Assembly (NCBI GenBank): GCA_002279765.1
Contig: NCCR01000173.1
Span: 1-9,661, forward strand
DNA: 9,661 nucleotides
From: Verrucomicrobia bacterium 12-59-8
GTDB taxonomy: Bacteria > Verrucomicrobiota > Verrucomicrobiae > Verrucomicrobiales > Verrucomicrobiaceae
Direction of reading: 5' to 3'
How positions within the stretch are numbered: the stretch's first letter is position 1; each line of letters starts with the position of its first letter. The position numbers and the translations under genes are program-made. The notes beneath the pieces are model-generated. The model saw only the letters and a program-made list of their open reading frames with translations, did no database searches and was not told the origin of the DNA. Below are positions 6,739 through 9,661 of this stretch, one piece after another.

Positions 6739-6936
6739 TTACCCATAAGGTCCGCTTTCACCCAAGCCGTAGGCAGTTCCCCAGACTTCTCCGTCATCTT
6801 CCGCGAAAAAGATGCGCAGCGGGCGGCAGCACACTTCGCAGTCGTAGTCCACGTCGCACGGCACTTCGTTATAAGATGGAGCCGGAACTTCGAATTCCTG
6901 AAAACAAGTTGGGCAGGTGACGGGGGTGGTGTGCAT
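6739..6936 (-). CDS. CPXCG-motif cysteine-rich protein
   Basis: The product is a 65-residue protein that resembles the CPXCG family of small cysteine-rich proteins. It has CPTC at residues 8-11, a lone Cys27, and DCEVCCRP at 32-39, in the order and spacing of that family, where the second half normally reads DCxVCCRP. The four main cysteines likely bind zinc. The canonical CPxCG is altered here to CPTCF, so the glycine is replaced. I start at the ATG at 6936; the frame also allows a TTG 12 bases further out, which adds only four residues. Family function is unknown. The tail after residue 45 is acidic and Gly-rich. It is a single gene between the short cytochrome-like ORF and the small lipoprotein, all on the minus strand. 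Confidence 0.85.
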   Translation of the reverse strand: MHTTPVTCPTCFQEFEVPAPSYNEVPCDVDYDCEVCCRPLRIFFAEDDGEVWGTAYGLGESGPYG

Positions 6937-7011
6937 CAATGATGACAATGAAACGCATCCTATGGGGCGAGTGTACGCAGCTTTCTCATCGGTTGCGGAT
7001 GTTGCATGCGC

Positions 7012-7128
7012 CTATTGCAACCCTGCCAAATACGCGATGACGTCTGCCGCTTCCTGTTCAGTCATGCCGATAACAACAGCGCTGTGTCTCTGGTCGGCGC
7101 CCCCCCCCTCGTTCCACAGCCAGTCCAT
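7012..7128 (-). pseudogene. Cytochrome c C-terminal helix remnant (or tiny ORF)
   Basis: A 38-residue frame starts at an ATG (7128) and ends with MTEQEAADVIAYLAGLQ, which closely resembles the last helix of class I cytochromes c (pattern S/T-E-Q-x-x-A-D-V-I-A-Y-L). No CxxCH heme site lies upstream; the frame is blocked by a TGA about 36 bases before the ATG. The middle part, EGGGADQRH, is encoded over a run of nine G (plus-strand C run 7100-7108). I therefore read it as the surviving end of a lost cytochrome c or cytochrome-domain protein. A functional short ORF is possible but less likely. It lies divergent to the isomerase gene. Confidence 0.5.
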
Positions 7129-7230
7129 CGAGCGCAAATAGCCACGCCTCGCAAAAAATCGTCATTCACATTCGACTTTCGCCAATCTTTCTCCTTCTTC
7201 CCCTCCTCAACTCAACCAAACCTACGTCAT

Positions 7231-8230
7231 GCCACGCCCTGTCACACTCTTCACCGGCCAGTGGGCCGATCTTTCCGTTGATACCATGATCCAGAAGGCC
7301 AAGGCCTTTGGTTATGACGGTGTCGAACTCGCCTGCTGGGGCGACCACTTCGAAGTGGACAAAGCCGACCAAGCCTACTGCGATGCCAAGCGCGCCAAGC
7401 TGAAGGCCGCAGGCATGCAGTGCCACGCCATCTCCACCCATCTCGTCGGTCAGGCCGTGTGCGACAACATCGACCCACGTCACGCCCAGATTCTTCCCGC
7501 CCACATCTACGGCGACGGCAATCCTGAAGGCGTCCGTCAGCGCGCCGCTGAAGAACTCATCAAGACCGCGCATGCCGCCAAGCGTTTTGGCATCAGCGTC
7601 GTCAACGGCTTCACCGGCAGCAGCATCTGGCACCTCGTCTATTCCTTCCCGCCAAACCTTCCCGGCCAGATTGATGCCGGTTACAAAGACTTCGCCAAGC
7701 GCTTCACCCCGATCTTCGACGAGTATCAGAAGCTCGGAATCCGCTACGCCCTCGAAGTGCATCCCACGGAGATCGCCTTCGACATCGCCAGCGCCGAGCG
7801 TGCGCTGCAGGCCGTTGATTACCATCCCGCCTTCGGCTTCAACTACGACCCCAGCCACTTCGGCTACCAGGGTGTCGATTACGTGAAGTTTCTCTACAAG
7901 TTTAGCGACCGCATTTTCCACGTGCATATGAAGGACGTCGCCTGGGGCATCGGTGACGGCACCGCTGGCGTCTTCGGCGGCCACGTCGACTTCCACAAGC
8001 CAAGCCGCTACTGGGACTTCAAGTCCGTTGGCCGTGGCAACATCAACTTTGAGCGCATCATCCGCGCCCTCAACGACATCGAGTACGGTGGCCCCCTGAG
8101 CGTCGAGTGGGAAGACGGCGCGATGGACCGCGAGTTCGGAGCTGCTGAATCCGCCGCCTTCGTGAAGAAGATCGACTTCCCGCCTTCGAAGATCATCTTC
8201 GACGCGCAGTTCGCCGAGAACAGCAAGTGA
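7231..8230 (+). CDS. Sugar phosphate isomerase/epimerase (xylose isomerase-like TIM barrel)
   Basis: The product is a 333-residue protein of the AP endonuclease 2/xylose isomerase-like TIM-barrel superfamily. The ATG that begins [12 protein letters not shown] spans 7229-7231. Barrel landmarks: [15 protein letters not shown] (27-41), CHAISTH (65-71), and likely divalent-metal ligands Glu176 in ALEVHPTE, Asp207 and His210 in NYDPSHF, His231/His233 in FHVHMKD, and Glu293 in SVEWEDG. Relatives isomerise or epimerise sugars, inositols or their phosphates; the substrate here cannot be read from sequence. No signal peptide, so cytoplasmic. The leader from 7160 to 7228 is pyrimidine-rich, with no Shine-Dalgarno. 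Codons are strongly C/G-ending, typical of a well-expressed core gene. It is followed by its own terminator and is probably monocistronic. Confidence 0.92.
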
Positions 8231-8264
8231 TGCGCTGAGCGAGATCCATTCACAGTCATCTGTC

Positions 8265-8291
8265 ACGGCCCGGGATCTCCTCCCGGGCCGT
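8265..8291 (+). terminator. Perfect 11-bp hairpin terminator after the isomerase gene
   Basis: ACGGCCCGGGA at 8265-8275 and TCCCGGGCCGT at 8281-8291 are exact reverse complements with a 5-base loop (TCTCC). The following bases TTCGTTGATT are only moderately T-rich. It lies 35 bases after the isomerase stop codon and before the Uma2 gene, so it most likely ends isomerase transcription. The perfect stem would form on either strand. Confidence 0.8.
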
Positions 8292-8335
8292 TTCGTTGAT
8301 TGAATCAACTCAGCAAGGTGGTAATCTTCACCATC

Positions 8336-8929
8336 ATGGGCATCGCAAAAGCCAAAACCAAGTACACCATCGAGCAGTACTACGACCTTGAAGAAAACGA
8401 GGTATACAAAAGCGAGTTTCACGACGGCGAAATATTTGCCATGGCAGGTGGAAGCCCTGAACACAGTTTGATTGTGACCAATCTACTGGGCGAGCTGCGA
8501 CAGCGCCTCAAAGGCAAGGCCTGTGCTCCCTATGACAGCAATTTGCGCATCAAAGTTCCCGCCACCAGTCTCGTCACCTACCCGGACGCCTCGGTGTTTT
8601 GCAAGAAGCTTGAGTTCGATTCCAAGGACAAGCGCCAGCAGACCGCCATCAATCCGACCATCGTCTTCGAGGTGCTTTCCAAATCTACCGAAAGCTATGA
8701 TCGCGGCAAGAAGGCCGAGAATTACCGCCAGCTTGAATCACTCAAAGCCTACGTTCTCGTTTCTCAGACCAGCCCACACATCGAGATTTACGAACGTCAC
8801 GGTGACGGCTTCTGGTTCCTCACCGAGGCCAAGGGGCTCGATCAAGAACTCTCCATCAAAAGCCTCGGCATCCAGCTTCCACTGGCTGAAGTCTATGACC
8901 GCATGAAGTTTGGAAAACGGACCTCCTGA
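8336..8929 (+). CDS. Uma2-family putative restriction endonuclease-like protein (DUF820)
   Basis: This is a 197-residue protein of the Uma2/DUF820 family, which has a PD-(D/E)XK nuclease fold and is abundant in cyanobacteria and PVC bacteria; its biological role is not settled. Seen here: TIEQYYDLEENE near the start; EFHDGEIFAMAGGSPEHS (27-44), the family's signature; YPDASVF with the putative catalytic Asp84; and NPTIVFEVLSKSTESYDRGKK with Glu112 and Lys116 of the ExxxK-type active site, followed by KAENYRQLESLKAYVLVSQ. The catalytic residues look intact. I start at the ATG at 8336 (MGIAKAKTKY); an upstream TTG would add 12 residues that do not fit the family. AAGGTGG lies about 15 bases upstream, a distant Shine-Dalgarno at best. 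It stands alone without a visible methylase partner. Confidence 0.9.
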   Translation: MGIAKAKTKYTIEQYYDLEENEVYKSEFHDGEIFAMAGGSPEHSLIVTNLLGELRQRLKGKACAPYDSNLRIKVPATSLVTYPDASVFCKKLEFDSKDKRQQTAINPTIVFEVLSKSTESYDRGKKAENYRQLESLKAYVLVSQTSPHIEIYERHGDGFWFLTEAKGLDQELSIKSLGIQLPLAEVYDRMKFGKRTS

Positions 8930-9081
8930 GTGCTGGCGCACCAGCTTTTGCCAGTTCATAATCACATCTTGAGGGTCGGCTTCAGCTTTTTACCGGGTTG
9001 GCCTCATCTCTCCGGTTCGTTTTATTAATTGGCCCATTCCTATCGCGTGCGTAGCCTCCGTAGTCACCTCGTTTCAAATGA

Positions 9082-9592
9082 GTGGAGAAGCTCCAGGAGC
9101 GAACCGAGCGTGGAATTAAGAGTGAGATTGCAGGCAACCGGCAAGAATCTGCCGAGCAGGCTCGAGGACTGCGAGAGGAAGTGCTGCTTTCGCTCAACTT
9201 GTTCAAGGAGTCTCAGGACAAGCGTTTTGCTGAAAGCGCAGCGCAGCTTCAGCAGCAATTTGAGTCGTTCGGCAGGCGGCTATCAGATTTCGGCCAGACA
9301 GGGCAGGAAAACGCAAAACAGGCGCGCGGAGCTTTCCATTGCTCTTAAAGACTTCAAAGAATCACTTCAGAAGCAGATGAGTGAAATGGCAGGATTGCAA
9401 AAACAGCAGTTCGACTCCTTTGCAGCACAGCTCACACGCCTGACTGAAAGCAATGAGAAGAAAGCCGACGAGCTCCGCATCGCGGTCGATTCCAAACTCA
9501 AAGAACTTCAAGCTGACAACACAACCAAGCTCGAAGAGATGCGAAAAACAGTGGATGAAAAGCACAGCCATCCCATAGGCAGTGCCGAATGA
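9082..9592 (+). pseudogene. rmuC: Broken rmuC fragment (DNA recombination protein coiled-coil region)
   Basis: Two overlapping frames together read as the coiled coil of RmuC, a membrane-anchored protein with a nuclease-like domain that limits rearrangements between inverted repeats. The first frame begins at a GTG (9082) and gives EKLQERTERGIKSEI to QENAKQAR. Near 9325-9335 the sense moves to the second frame, giving ELSIALKDFKESLQKQM, then LTESNEKKADELR, KELQADNTTKLEEMRKTVDEK, the well-conserved RmuC linker. One extra base in GCGCGCGGAG explains the shift. The usual N-terminal membrane anchor is missing; a TGA precedes the GTG. After DEK the similarity stops abruptly near 9563 and a stop follows at 9590, so the whole conserved RmuC domain is absent. 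The result is a non-functional remnant; a homologous intact copy may exist elsewhere. Confidence 0.8.
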
Positions 9593-9661
9593 GGGGCAAG
9601 CCTTGAAGTAGCGAGGGAGAGTGGCTCGAAAGTGGCGGAGGGCGAGTTGTGGTTTTGGTGT

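Noticed and set aside
7166..8464. 432-codon open frame on the minus strand opposite the isomerase gene
   Set aside because: It mirrors the strongly C/G-ending plus-strand gene, is rich in Val, Asp, Glu and Gly as antisense frames are, and shows no domain. The plus-strand TIM barrel is clear.

Overview
This is most likely a chromosomal stretch from a GC-rich Gram-negative bacterium of the Planctomycetota/Verrucomicrobiota kind, with Verrucomicrobiota as my first guess. The guess rests on the secreted PQQ-type propeller of the WPQFLGP kind, the xylose-isomerase-like TIM-barrel protein, the CPXCG protein, and genes that mostly lack a clear Shine-Dalgarno sequence. No rRNA or other marker confirms it. 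Most of the window has codons ending in G or C. The left part (about 115 to 2700) is visibly richer in A and T and looks like an acquired accessory island.

Region 1 (1-2159, minus strand) reads from right to left: a small Trypco1-like protein, then a trypsin-like serine protease with visible His, Asp and Ser, then an unrecognised gene that runs off the left edge. The first two genes overlap by 7 bases and are surely co-translated. Trypco1 domains are known to sit beside trypsin-like proteases in NTP-dependent bacterial conflict (defence) systems, so this is the best candidate in the window for an unusual system. The protease C-terminus crosses a GC-rich patch where the sensible reading frame appears to switch, so protease and downstream gene may be one protein split by a frameshift. 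Region 2 (2160-2963) is a long AT-rich stretch without a convincing gene, holding only weak repeats.

Region 3 (2964-6141, minus strand) is a housekeeping operon: tsaD (tRNA t6A synthesis), a secreted PQQ-like beta-propeller protein, and cvfB (S1-domain RNA-binding protein), with gaps of 16 and 39 bases. Region 4 (6200-7128, minus strand) is a cluster of very small genes: a Cys/His-rich peptide followed by a strong terminator, a tiny lipoprotein, a CPXCG zinc-ribbon-like protein, and a short ORF resembling the last helix of a cytochrome c.

Region 5 (7231-8929, plus strand) has a sugar phosphate isomerase/epimerase-family protein, a perfect-stem terminator, and a Uma2-family putative nuclease. 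Region 6 (9082-9592, plus strand) is a broken rmuC fragment: the coiled-coil part of the DNA recombination protein is recognisable, but it lacks the N-terminal membrane anchor and the nuclease domain and carries an internal frameshift. The two ends of the window therefore look like sites of gene gain and loss flanking a stable core.
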